Shown here piece by piece: positions 52,937-61,219 of a DNA stretch of 64,000 bases (the stretch's first letter is position 1; each line of letters begins with the position of its first letter). Both the position numbers and the translations under genes were made by a program. The notes under the pieces were generated by a model that searched no databases, was not told the DNA's origin, and saw only the letters and a list, made by a program, of their open reading frames with translations. The stretch spans positions 3,286,001-3,350,000 of the forward strand of contig NC_015276.1 in NCBI RefSeq assembly GCF_000192865.1. The letters run 5' to 3'. The DNA comes from Marinomonas mediterranea MMB-1 (GTDB taxonomy: Bacteria; Pseudomonadota; Gammaproteobacteria; Pseudomonadales; Marinomonadaceae).

Positions 52937-53347
52937 ATGCTCTTCCAAAAAATAATCATCGATACGTTAATCACACTGTCTGAGTCTAATAGCAGTGTTA
53001 ACGCTCTTTGGCTGTATGGCTCAAGAGCAAAAGGCAATGCGCATTTAGAAAGTGATTTCGACTTGGCGGTTATGTTCGATAGGAAAATTCGCGATCCACT
53101 GGATAACCGATTACGTCCAGAATTACTCGCAGAAGAATGGCGTAAAACTTTGAATTTACCCCCTAGCAAACTCAGCATATTAGATGTTGAAAGTGCTCCT
53201 CTCCCTATCGCCTTTAATGCGATTAATGGCGAGCTGTTGTATTGTCGTAACAATGGAATCCGAATGAGTAAAGAGTCTGTTATTATGTCTAAAATCGAAT
53301 TAGACCTTCAGTACCATCTTACCCATTTCGAGAACGAACAAGCATGA
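52937..53347 (+). CDS. mntA: MntA-type nucleotidyltransferase antitoxin
   Basis: 136 residues. The minimal nucleotidyltransferase signature GSX10DXD is present as GSRAKGNAHLESDFDLAV, and a further acidic strand follows (LSILDVESAP). MntA antitoxins add AMP to the partner HepT and so silence it. Its stop overlaps the hepT start by 4 bases. The ribosome site is weak. Family motifs and the operon with a HEPN protein make this call strong. Confidence 0.88.
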   Translation: MLFQKIIIDTLITLSESNSSVNALWLYGSRAKGNAHLESDFDLAVMFDRKIRDPLDNRLRPELLAEEWRKTLNLPPSKLSILDVESAPLPIAFNAINGELLYCRNNGIRMSKESVIMSKIELDLQYHLTHFENEQA

Positions 53348-53763
53348 TAGATTCACTTTACATCACATCGATGAAATCAAACTCTAGACGCTATAAACTG
53401 GAGTTAGATGAGCTTGCAGATATTCTTAATCACCGTAACTGGTCTCCTATTGAATATCGAGCGTGCGAACGTAGCTTACAAGTATCAATCGAAGCCTGTA
53501 TTGGTGTATCAAAACACTGGTGTAAAAAGCTAGCAAAGCGAAGTCCAGTGGAAGCGTATGAGGCGTTTGAGTTACTCTCTCAATACCAATATGTTTCATT
53601 GGACGAGCTCACTAACTGGCGAAAAATTATTGGACTTCGAAACGCATTAGTTCATGACTACTTGAATATCAACCCTGAAGTAGTTCGATCCGTTGTCATA
53701 AATCGATATTACAATGACATCTTTATATTTATCGAGAAAGGGCTTAAAGAGCTATCAGAATAA
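53344..53763 (+). CDS. hepT: HepT-type HEPN toxin ribonuclease
   Basis: 139 residues, all helical. The HEPN catalytic motif RX4HXY is intact: LRNALVHDYLN. HepT toxins cleave RNA and are neutralised by AMPylation at the tyrosine of this motif by MntA. The ATG overlaps the mntA stop (ATGA). The pair lies at the edge of the Rhs island, where it could stabilise the region. Confidence 0.88.
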   Translation: MIDSLYITSMKSNSRRYKLELDELADILNHRNWSPIEYRACERSLQVSIEACIGVSKHWCKKLAKRSPVEAYEAFELLSQYQYVSLDELTNWRKIIGLRNALVHDYLNINPEVVRSVVINRYYNDIFIFIEKGLKELSE

Positions 53764-53800
53764 AGCTCAATAGCAATCAATCGTGCCATTAAATATGCCT

Positions 53801-53836
53801 GAACCTAGCGACACAATAACCTCTGCCGCTAGGTTC
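53801..53836 (-). terminator. Hairpin between hepT and a small minus-strand gene
   Basis: Arms GAACCTAGCG (53801-53810) and CGCTAGGTTC (53827-53836) lie between convergent genes, 24 bases downstream of the 37-residue gene. T-runs are weak. Confidence 0.6.
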
Positions 53837-53859
53837 AAAACACAAACAGCATACTGTGT

Positions 53860-53973
53860 TTACTCAACATGTACCCACGCGTCCCAGCCGGTCCAATCTT
53901 CGTCTTGCTCTAAACTTTGTTCGTATGCGGCGCTTTTGCCTAATGTGTCGATTAAAAGCTCTAGGTATTTCAT
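53860..53973 (-). CDS. Small acidic protein, 37 residues
   Basis: It reads MKYLELLIDTLGKSAAYEQS, then LEQDEDWTGWDAWVHVE and TAA. AGGAG lies seven bases upstream of ATG, a better ribosome site than most genes here have, and a hairpin follows downstream. The product is acidic and Trp-rich at the C-terminus with no signal or membrane segment. I know no function. It lies in the 337-base gap between hepT and the zinc-ribbon gene; the remainder (53974-54100) shows nothing else. Confidence 0.65.
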   Translation of the reverse strand: MKYLELLIDTLGKSAAYEQSLEQDEDWTGWDAWVHVE

Positions 53974-54100
53974 AAACGTTCTCCTCTATCGGTATACAGA
54001 CAGGATAGTGGAGAAACCTGCATAGATTAAATATTAAAAATAAAACACCTTAATAAGAAATAGCTATTTAAAAGAAGCTGACTACTATCAGGGCGAACAA

Positions 54101-54517
54101 CTACTCGCCTTGATAGTACATTAGACCATAGTGGCACACCTCGCAGGTTCCTAACGCTCCGCCAGCATGCGTGTTTTCATGACCGCATGACATGCAAATA
54201 TAACGACCCGCTTGCACTTCAGTCGTCGTAACGCTGCACTTTTCGAGCGGCACAGGGTTATTATTTGCATTATTGAGCAACCACAACAATGCCACGTCTT
54301 CTTTCTCATCGAGCGATTTAACCAGCTCACTGCTTTCCTCGGTAAGCAAATGCCAGTTTGCATCGACCCACGCTTCGGTATAGGCAAATTTATCGTGCCA
54401 GTAAGCTTTTAGAAGAGACACATCTTCTAAAAGCCAATTTGCCGCACCTTCTATTGTGCGTTGTGTTTCTTCAATCAAATCGAGTTGATTTTGACTATTA
54501 ATAGGATCTTTTTTCAT
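54101..54517 (-). CDS. Zinc-ribbon protein of the YbeL (DUF1451) type
   Basis: 138 residues. A helical N-terminal half (QRTIEGAANWLLEDVSLLKA) precedes a C-terminal zinc ribbon, CMSCGHENTHAGGALGTCEVCH, with two CxxC pairs. This matches DUF1451/YbeL, whose gene lies near leuS in E. coli too. The role is unknown. It is divergent from leuS; the 170 bases between carry both promoters and a short GC-rich hairpin near 54541. Confidence 0.82.
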   Translation of the reverse strand: MKKDPINSQNQLDLIEETQRTIEGAANWLLEDVSLLKAYWHDKFAYTEAWVDANWHLLTEESSELVKSLDEKEDVALLWLLNNANNNPVPLEKCSVTTTEVQAGRYICMSCGHENTHAGGALGTCEVCHYGLMYYQGE

Positions 54518-54688
54518 AGTTTTGGCAACTCCTCAACAATGCGCCTTCTAATCAGGCGCGCATCTATATAAAATAGCGAATATTTTTCGATTCTGTCGGC
54601 TTGTTTAACCTTTTTCTAATTTGCATCATGTTTTGATGCTTTTTTGGATCACAAACTGACCTAACGCTTATAAAGAGTGCAATCAAAC

Positions 54689-57136
54689 ATGCAAGAGCAA
54701 TACAATCCGCAGCAGATTGAACAAGCTGCGCAAACCTTTTGGGATGAAAACAAAGTATTTAAAGCCGTGGCAGACACCACCAAAGAAAAATACTACTGCC
54801 TATCTATGTTTCCGTACCCAAGCGGCCGACTGCACATGGGACACGTTCGTAACTACACTATTGGCGATGTTATTTCTCGCTACCAACGTATGCTGGGTAA
54901 AAACGTACTTCAACCAATGGGTTGGGATGCGTTTGGTATGCCTGCTGAAAACGCCGCGATCAAAAACAAAACCGCGCCAGCGAAATGGACAACAGAAAAC
55001 ATTGCCTACATGAAAGGCCAGTTGAAGCAGCTAGGCTTTGGTTATGACTGGGATCGTGAAATTGCGACTTGTACTCCTGAATACTACAAATGGGAACAGT
55101 GGTTCTTCACTCAGTTAGTTGAAAAAGGCTTAGCGTACAAAAAAACATCTGCCGTTAACTGGGACCCAGTTGATCAAACGGTATTGGCGAACGAGCAAGT
55201 TATCGATGGTTGCGGCTGGCGTTCAGGAGCACCCGTTGTCCGTAAAGAGATCCCACAATGGTTCATCAAGATCACCGATTATGCAGAAGAGCTTCTAAAC
55301 GATCTGGATCAGTTAGACGGCTGGCCTGACAAAGTAAAAGCGATGCAACGTAACTGGATCGGTCGCTCTGAAGGCCTAGAGTTCAGCTTTGCTGTTGAAG
55401 GCAAAGAAGAACGTTTATCCGTTTACACTACTCGCCCAGACACATTAATGGGTGTGACTTACGTTGCAGTCGCTGCCACTCACCCGCTTGCTCTTGAAGC
55501 CGCTGAAACAAACTCAGCACTGTCTGAATTCATTGACGAGAGCAAGAACACGTCGACTACCGAAGCAGATTTAGCAACGGTTGAGAAGAAAGGCATGGAC
55601 ACTGGCTTTAAAGCCATTCACCCCATTACCGGTGAGTCCGTTCCTGTATTTGCAGCAAACTTCGTTTTGATGGAATACGGTTCTGGCGCAGTAATGTCTG
55701 TTCCCGCACACGATCAACGCGATTTTGAGTTTGCACAGCAGTACAATCTACCTATTAAACAAGTCGTTGCACCAGCGGGCGATCAAGAGATCGATCTAAC
55801 CAAAGAAGCCTTCACTGAGAAAGGCCTATTATGCAACTCCGGTGAGTTCGATGGATTGGATTTCAAAGCTGCATTTGACGCAATCTGCGCTTGGATGACT
55901 GACAAGGGCATCGGTGAGAAAAAGGTAAACTACCGTCTACGTGACTGGGGTGTGAGCCGTCAACGTTACTGGGGAACACCAATCCCGACGATCAACCTTG
56001 AAGACGGCACGGTTGTAACGACACCAGTCGATCAACTACCTGTCATACTGCCGACTGACGTGGTTATGGATGGCGTTAATTCACCGATCAAGAATAACCC
56101 TGACTTCTCTGCAACCACTTACAACGGTGTTGCCGCTGAACGTGAAACAGATACGTTTGATACCTTTATGGAGTCATCTTGGTATTTCGCTCGCTACTGC
56201 TGTCCAGAAGCAGACGATGCAATGTTGACGGAGGAAGCAAACTACTGGCTTCCTGTTGACCAATACATTGGCGGTGTAGAACACGCGATCTTACATTTGT
56301 TGTACGCACGCTTCTTCCACAAGCTGCTTCGCGATGCAGGCCTAGTAACGTCGGATGAGCCATTTAAACGCCTATTAACACAAGGTATGGTGAACAAAGA
56401 CGGTTCTAAGATGTCGAAATCTAAGGGCAACACGGTTGACCCTCAGGAAATGATTGAGCAATACGGCGCGGACACGGTTCGCCTGTTTATGATGTTTACC
56501 GCTCCGCCAGAACAATCACTGGAATGGAATGACAAAGGTGTGGATGGCGCATCTCGTTTCTTACGTCGTTTATGGTCTTTGTCTTATCAGCATTTAAACG
56601 CTGGCGATAAAGTAGCGCTGGACGTCGATGCCTTGTCTGGTGAGCAAAAAGCACTTCGTCGCAAAACACATGAGACGATTGCTAAGGTCAGCGATGATAT
56701 TGAGCGTCGCCAAACATTCAACACGGCCATTGCTGCGGTAATGGAATTGTGTAACGAAATCAGTAAATTTGAAGACCGCTCTGAACAAGGTCTAGCCGTT
56801 GAACGCGAAGCTCTGGAAGCGGCAATTTTATTGCTTTCTCCTATTGTTCCTCACGTTGCGCATGAGTTATGGGGTAAATTCGGCCATGAAGGCAACGTTG
56901 TGAATGCAACATGGCCAACGGTTGATGAAGCAGCGCTTGTAAAAGATGAGCTCACTATTGTTGTTCAAGTATTAGGCAAGAAGCGTGCTGAGATTCTGGT
57001 TTCTGCTAAAGCAGATAATAAAGAGATCGAAGCGCTGGCACTGGCTAATCCGAATGTACAAAAGTTCATCGAAGGAAAGACGGTACGTAAAGTAATCGTT
57101 GTTCCGGGCCGATTGGTTAACATCGTTGCGAATTAA
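54689..57136 (+). CDS. leuS: Leucyl-tRNA synthetase
   Basis: 815 residues from ATG 54689, which matches the E. coli start MQEQY; GTG 12 bases upstream is an alternative. Class I motifs are PYPSGRLHMGHVRNYTIGD (HIGH box as HMGH) and DGSKMSKSKGNTVDP (KMSKS). The editing domain lies between (TTRPDTLMGVTYVAVAATHP). It charges tRNA-Leu. It leads the leuS-lptE-holA order common in gammaproteobacteria, though a terminator-like hairpin separates it from lptE. Confidence 0.96.
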   Translation: MQEQYNPQQIEQAAQTFWDENKVFKAVADTTKEKYYCLSMFPYPSGRLHMGHVRNYTIGDVISRYQRMLGKNVLQPMGWDAFGMPAENAAIKNKTAPAKWTTENIAYMKGQLKQLGFGYDWDREIATCTPEYYKWEQWFFTQLVEKGLAYKKTSAVNWDPVDQTVLANEQVIDGCGWRSGAPVVRKEIPQWFIKITDYAEELLNDLDQLDGWPDKVKAMQRNWIGRSEGLEFSFAVEGKEERLSVYTTRPDTLMGVTYVAVAATHPLALEAAETNSALSEFIDESKNTSTTEADLATVEKKGMDTGFKAIHPITGESVPVFAANFVLMEYGSGAVMSVPAHDQRDFEFAQQYNLPIKQVVAPAGDQEIDLTKEAFTEKGLLCNSGEFDGLDFKAAFDAICAWMTDKGIGEKKVNYRLRDWGVSRQRYWGTPIPTINLEDGTVVTTPVDQLPVILPTDVVMDGVNSPIKNNPDFSATTYNGVAAERETDTFDTFMESSWYFARYCCPEADDAMLTEEANYWLPVDQYIGGVEHAILHLLYARFFHKLLRDAGLVTSDEPFKRLLTQGMVNKDGSKMSKSKGNTVDPQEMIEQYGADTVRLFMMFTAPPEQSLEWNDKGVDGASRFLRRLWSLSYQHLNAGDKVALDVDALSGEQKALRRKTHETIAKVSDDIERRQTFNTAIAAVMELCNEISKFEDRSEQGLAVEREALEAAILLLSPIVPHVAHELWGKFGHEGNVVNATWPTVDEAALVKDELTIVVQVLGKKRAEILVSAKADNKEIEALALANPNVQKFIEGKTVRKVIVVPGRLVNIVAN

Positions 57137-57157
57137 GCTCTATGCTAAATGAGTAAT

Positions 57158-57190
57158 TATAAAGGGTAGTTTGCGCTACCCTTTATTTGT
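57158..57190 (+). terminator. Terminator-like hairpin after leuS
   Basis: Arms AAAGGGTAG (57161-57169) and CTACCCTTT (57176-57184) with a 6-base loop, followed by ATTTGTT. Partial readthrough into lptE is likely. Confidence 0.7.
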
Positions 57191-57231
57191 TACACACAGG
57201 GTTCATCTCGTTATTAATTGGAGTTTTTAGT

Positions 57232-57768
57232 TTGAGATCATTTAATTGGCTTTCAATGGACGGCAAGTTCACGCTACTGATCGCATTAATCACACTTTCT
57301 TTGTCTGCATGTGGCTTTCATCTTCGTGGGCAAACACCGCTTCCTGAAAGGATTAAAATTCTAATTCTTACGTCTCAAAGTAGTTCTGCTGACTTTGACC
57401 GAACTTTAAGATCCGAGCTTGCCAAAGCAGGTGTAACACTTGTGTCTAAAGATGATACGAGCGTTGATCTTAAAGATATTCTCGAATTAAAAATTAATAA
57501 GTTGGCGTCGTCAGATACCGTACTGGCACGCAATAGTACAACAAATGATGTAACTCAGATTCAGCGCACTGTCTCCTCCAGCTATTTCATCCGTGATGAG
57601 AGTGGACAATCTCTTTATGGACCGAGAAACATCGAAACCAGTTCTGTCCTTACTAATCAAGATGCAGAAGAAAGCACTAAATCTGCGTATAACTTACAAG
57701 AGATGGAACGACTCAGTGAGCAGTTGGCAAAACAGCTAGTTTTCGATTTAGCGTATGCGCCTCTGTAA
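57232..57768 (+). CDS. lptE: LPS-assembly lipoprotein LptE
   Basis: About 178 residues from TTG 57232, which has GGAG eight bases upstream; ATG 57256 is a later alternative. A lipoprotein signal ends at LITLSLSACGFHLRG, with the lipobox cysteine followed by the LptE hallmark GFHLRG. The rest alternates beta strands and helices. LptE plugs the LptD barrel in the outer membrane and helps insert lipopolysaccharide. The C-terminus ends QLVFDLAYAPL. Confidence 0.9.
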   Translation: MRSFNWLSMDGKFTLLIALITLSLSACGFHLRGQTPLPERIKILILTSQSSSADFDRTLRSELAKAGVTLVSKDDTSVDLKDILELKINKLASSDTVLARNSTTNDVTQIQRTVSSSYFIRDESGQSLYGPRNIETSSVLTNQDAEESTKSAYNLQEMERLSEQLAKQLVFDLAYAPL

Positions 57769-57808
57769 AGCGTTATGAAAGACGGACAGACGAAGAGAGT
57801 ATCAACTT

Positions 57809-58849
57809 TTGAAAGTTAGACCAGACCAACTGGATCAACAACTCGCCAAAGGGCTTGCGCCGATCTATATCGTATCTGGCGATGAGACGCTGTTGTGCCA
57901 AGAAGCAGCGGACAGCGTCAGAAGAGCCGCGAAAGAGCAAGGCATAGAAGAAAGGCTACGCTTTGTCGCTGATGCACAGTTTGACTGGCAAGATGTGATC
58001 AACGAATCACAAGCTCTGTCTCTCTTCTCAAGCCGCCGACTATTTGATATTCAGATCGATAAATTAGGTGAAAAGCACTCCAAAGCGCTTACTCAACTGG
58101 GTCAATCACTTTCCGATGACAATGTCATTCTTCTAAGCTTCCCGAAAGTGGACGCAAGAACACAAAAAGCCAAATGGTTTAGCCAGTTAGAATCACAAGG
58201 CGTCTTCGTACAAATTTGGCCAATTGATACCAACAAGCTTCCCGCTTGGGTACAACAAAGAGCCAAAAAGTTTAGTCTAACCATTAGCCAAGACGCCGCC
58301 GCACTCATTTGCGAACGGGGCGAAGGTAATTTGCTTGCGATCTCTCAAGAATTAGAAAAGTTGGTTTTAAGCCAAGGAGAAGGCGCTCAAATAGACTTAG
58401 AAACCGTTGCAAACTCGGTGACAGACAGCAGTCGCTACAGTATCTATGATCTAAGTGATCGCCTCTTAGCAGGCAAAATCAAAGAAGCTTTACATTGCCT
58501 CCACCAACTCGTTGCGGAAGGCGTTGAGCCCACTATCATACTTTGGTTGTTGAATCGCGAAGTTCAAACCTTGGTTGATCTTTATCACGCATCTAAGACC
58601 TCGGACTTTCGTGCCGCCTGTCGAAGCTTGAGAATTTGGGATAAACGCATTCCAATGTATGAGCGAGCCTACGCAAGACATAATCCGAGCACGCTTCCCT
58701 ACATGCAAAATTATCTCGCTCTATTAGATCAAACCATTAAAGGGTTGGAAGGCCCCGATCTCAGCATTGGATTGCGCAATATGGTATTAATGTTTTGTGG
58801 ACAAAAACCCGCTATGACGGAATTGGATATCCCGATCAATAATCTGTAA
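57809..58849 (+). CDS. holA: DNA polymerase III delta subunit
   Basis: 346 residues. It contains LAPIYIVSGDETLLCQEAAD, FSSRRLFDIQIDKLGEKHSK and DSSRYSIYDLSDRLLAGKIK, typical of HolA. Delta opens the sliding clamp within the clamp loader. The start is TTG 57809, with GAGAG upstream and no ATG nearby. It follows lptE by 40 bases; nadD, the usual next gene, is absent here and replaced by a chemoreceptor gene. Confidence 0.93.
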   Translation: MKVRPDQLDQQLAKGLAPIYIVSGDETLLCQEAADSVRRAAKEQGIEERLRFVADAQFDWQDVINESQALSLFSSRRLFDIQIDKLGEKHSKALTQLGQSLSDDNVILLSFPKVDARTQKAKWFSQLESQGVFVQIWPIDTNKLPAWVQQRAKKFSLTISQDAAALICERGEGNLLAISQELEKLVLSQGEGAQIDLETVANSVTDSSRYSIYDLSDRLLAGKIKEALHCLHQLVAEGVEPTIILWLLNREVQTLVDLYHASKTSDFRAACRSLRIWDKRIPMYERAYARHNPSTLPYMQNYLALLDQTIKGLEGPDLSIGLRNMVLMFCGQKPAMTELDIPINNL

Positions 58850-58952
58850 CGTCTAATCTACACTAAAATTGACATTTGTCATCGTCATCGTCATCCTCCA
58901 AGCATACAGTAGAGTATTTACTTATAAATAATGTTTCTTGCCGGAGGATTGG

Positions 58953-60968
58953 ATGGCTTGGTTTAAAAGAGAATATAGTACAAACACAAGAGCAACATCA
59001 GAGCCGGAATATACAAAAATACTTCAGCTAGATTCATCACAGATTAACGCAACAGACTTTAATCAACTCAGCTTTAAGAATGCAAAGACTCAGTTAATTC
59101 TTGTGTTTGTCTCCCCTCACGTTGATTTTCAACGTACCATGGAGCAAATTCAAAGAGCGACGCCATTTTGCAAAAACGTCATCGGGCTAATGTCTTCTGG
59201 AGAGCTGAATAGCCAACAATCTTGCCTCTATCAAAGCACAGGAGATCATTGGGAGACGATTGTTCTCCAATCTTTCAGTGACGCGCTCATCAAATCCGTC
59301 GATATCAAAACCATTCCTCTCCATTGTGAAGATTTAAAGCTTGGAACCCCCAAACTAAGTAAGAATGAAAGAATCGAACGTCTTAAGTCTGAGATAGAAA
59401 AACTCTCGGTAGCATTTCCGGTTAACTTTCAGGATACGTTAGCACTCACCTATTTTGATGGGCTCTCCTCAAGCGAAAACTTCTTTATGAAAGCGTTGTA
59501 CGACAGCGGGAAGTTCCCCTGTTATTTTATCGGAGGGTCAGCAGGAGGAAAGCTCGACTTCAAAGACGCGAGCCTTTACAACGGCCAAGCCGTTACCCCT
59601 AACAGTGCAATTGCCGTTTTCATTAAGCTGTCGGAAGATTGCCGATACGGCATTCTCAACACGCATAATTTTTCGAAAACCCAGGCTTCGTTTATGGTTG
59701 CGGAGGCAAACCCTCTTACACGAACCGTTACCTCGGTACTCGATAAGTCGGGGAATGTTTCAAACCTCGTCGATGAGCTGTGTGCTTATTTTAAGTGCTC
59801 AGTAGAGCAACTTGAGACCAAACTCGTTGGTCATTCTTTCGCGATTGAGATCGATAATGAGCTTTACATTCGGTCTGTCGCATCGATCGACGCAGAGAAC
59901 AAAATCGTGCACTTTTTCTGTGATTTGAACTTCGGTGACGAGTTAATCCTCGTGAAAGCGGGCGACTTTGCCGCTTCTACACAGTCCGCGTTCGATCAAT
60001 TTATGCGTGAAAAACCAAGCTCTCCTGTCGCAATGATTGCCCACGACTGTATTTTACGCAGACTAAACAATGCTTCCGGCCTGTCGAAGATAACAGCCTT
60101 TAAAGATCTCAAAGCGACCGGACTCTCGACGTTTGGCGAACTCTTGGGCGTGCATATGAATCAAACACTGACGGGGCTGTTCTTTTTTAAACTACAAAAA
60201 GGCCAAGTGTTTAATGACCGTTTTGTCGAACGCTTCCCAATTCTATACAGCGACTTCCGCCTTTATTTTGAGAAAATTGAACAAAATAGCCTACGCCAAA
60301 TCTCTAAATTACAAGCGCACCTCATCGATTGCTTGTCTGAATATCGCCCACTCCTTGAAGACGTTACCAATAGCTTCCACAGAGTGACCGAGTACTCGTC
60401 TGAAACACAAGACGTCGTCACCGATGTTACACAAAAATTTGACCAATTTAACGTTTCAATCTCGAATCAAGAAGAAGATCGCAAGAAAATGGTCAGCAGC
60501 GTCGAAGCTCTTAGCGACAATACAAGAGAAGTATTAAACATCTTAAGCACGATTTCTGGAATAGCGGATCAAACAAATCTACTCGCGTTAAACGCTGCAA
60601 TCGAGGCTGCGCGTGCTGGCGAGGCTGGACGAGGGTTCGCCGTTGTAGCTGATGAGGTTCGGCAGCTGTCACAAACGACACAGCAAAGCTTGGATCAGAC
60701 AAGCGAAACCATCAATGCGGTCAGCAGCGCTGTTCAGTTAATCGAAGCAAATGTAGAAGCCATCGACGCTTTTATGAGCTCAATGCAGACCGATACACAT
60801 GACTTATCTTCGCAAATCCAAACCCTAAGCCAATCATCACAAAGTGCCTCATTGGATGCTAACACAAGTATTCAAGCGATAGACGCCATGTCTCGGCGCG
60901 TTGTAGAAATAGATTCTGAAGCTAAGACCTTAGCCATCTTGCAACAAAGCGCGAATCAAACAATATAA
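58953..60968 (+). CDS. Soluble FIST-domain methyl-accepting chemotaxis protein
   Basis: 671 residues from ATG 58953, which has GGAGG seven bases upstream. No signal or membrane segment is present. The first 400 residues are FIST_N and FIST_C sensor domains (YFIGGSAGGKLDFKDASLYN, CILRRLNNASGLSKITAFKD, LGVHMNQTLTGLFFFKL). A methyl-accepting signalling hairpin follows, with its tip at ISGIADQTNLLALNAAIEAA and GRGFAVVADEVRQLSQ. FIST is thought to sense small ligands such as amino acids. It should act in the cytoplasm and feed CheA. Confidence 0.88.
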   Translation: MAWFKREYSTNTRATSEPEYTKILQLDSSQINATDFNQLSFKNAKTQLILVFVSPHVDFQRTMEQIQRATPFCKNVIGLMSSGELNSQQSCLYQSTGDHWETIVLQSFSDALIKSVDIKTIPLHCEDLKLGTPKLSKNERIERLKSEIEKLSVAFPVNFQDTLALTYFDGLSSSENFFMKALYDSGKFPCYFIGGSAGGKLDFKDASLYNGQAVTPNSAIAVFIKLSEDCRYGILNTHNFSKTQASFMVAEANPLTRTVTSVLDKSGNVSNLVDELCAYFKCSVEQLETKLVGHSFAIEIDNELYIRSVASIDAENKIVHFFCDLNFGDELILVKAGDFAASTQSAFDQFMREKPSSPVAMIAHDCILRRLNNASGLSKITAFKDLKATGLSTFGELLGVHMNQTLTGLFFFKLQKGQVFNDRFVERFPILYSDFRLYFEKIEQNSLRQISKLQAHLIDCLSEYRPLLEDVTNSFHRVTEYSSETQDVVTDVTQKFDQFNVSISNQEEDRKKMVSSVEALSDNTREVLNILSTISGIADQTNLLALNAAIEAARAGEAGRGFAVVADEVRQLSQTTQQSLDQTSETINAVSSAVQLIEANVEAIDAFMSSMQTDTHDLSSQIQTLSQSSQSASLDANTSIQAIDAMSRRVVEIDSEAKTLAILQQSANQTI

Positions 60969-60978
60969 AAGGCTTATC

Positions 60979-61016
60979 AAAAGTGCAGCACAAAACCGAA
61001 TGGATGCTGCACTTTT
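60979..61016 (+). terminator. Terminator of the FIST chemoreceptor
   Basis: Arms AAAAGTGCAGCA (60979-60990) and TGCTGCACTTTT (61005-61016) with a 14-base loop. A second small hairpin with GCACAGA/TCTGTGC arms lies at 61076-61094 in the otherwise empty intergenic stretch. Confidence 0.82.
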
Positions 61017-61126
61017 CAATTTAGTGATGGCAGTTTACGTAGAGACTCGGATCTGTGGAGCCCTCACCTGTACTAGCACAGACCAGATCTGTGCAGTTGC
61101 TTCATTTTGAACCAATGTCTGTCAGT

Positions 61127-61219
61127 TTAGATCTGGGTTAAATTATCTTCTGCCCAGATCGCTTTTCCGTCAACCTCCAAGCGAACCCAATCGAAATTGG
61201 TCGCTTGTATTGTTCTCGC
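61127..61219 (-). pseudogene. Remnant of the small gene of the tandem unit
   Basis: Directly after the TAA of 61220-63139, in the same frame, 30 codons read ARTIQATNFDWVRLEVDGKA and then IWAEDNLTQI to a stop. The first 18 match the stretch around the start of 63174-63518 (ARTIQATNSDWMRLEVDG), but the Met is Val here, so no start codon exists. It is a decayed 5' fragment left by duplication. Confidence 0.7.
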
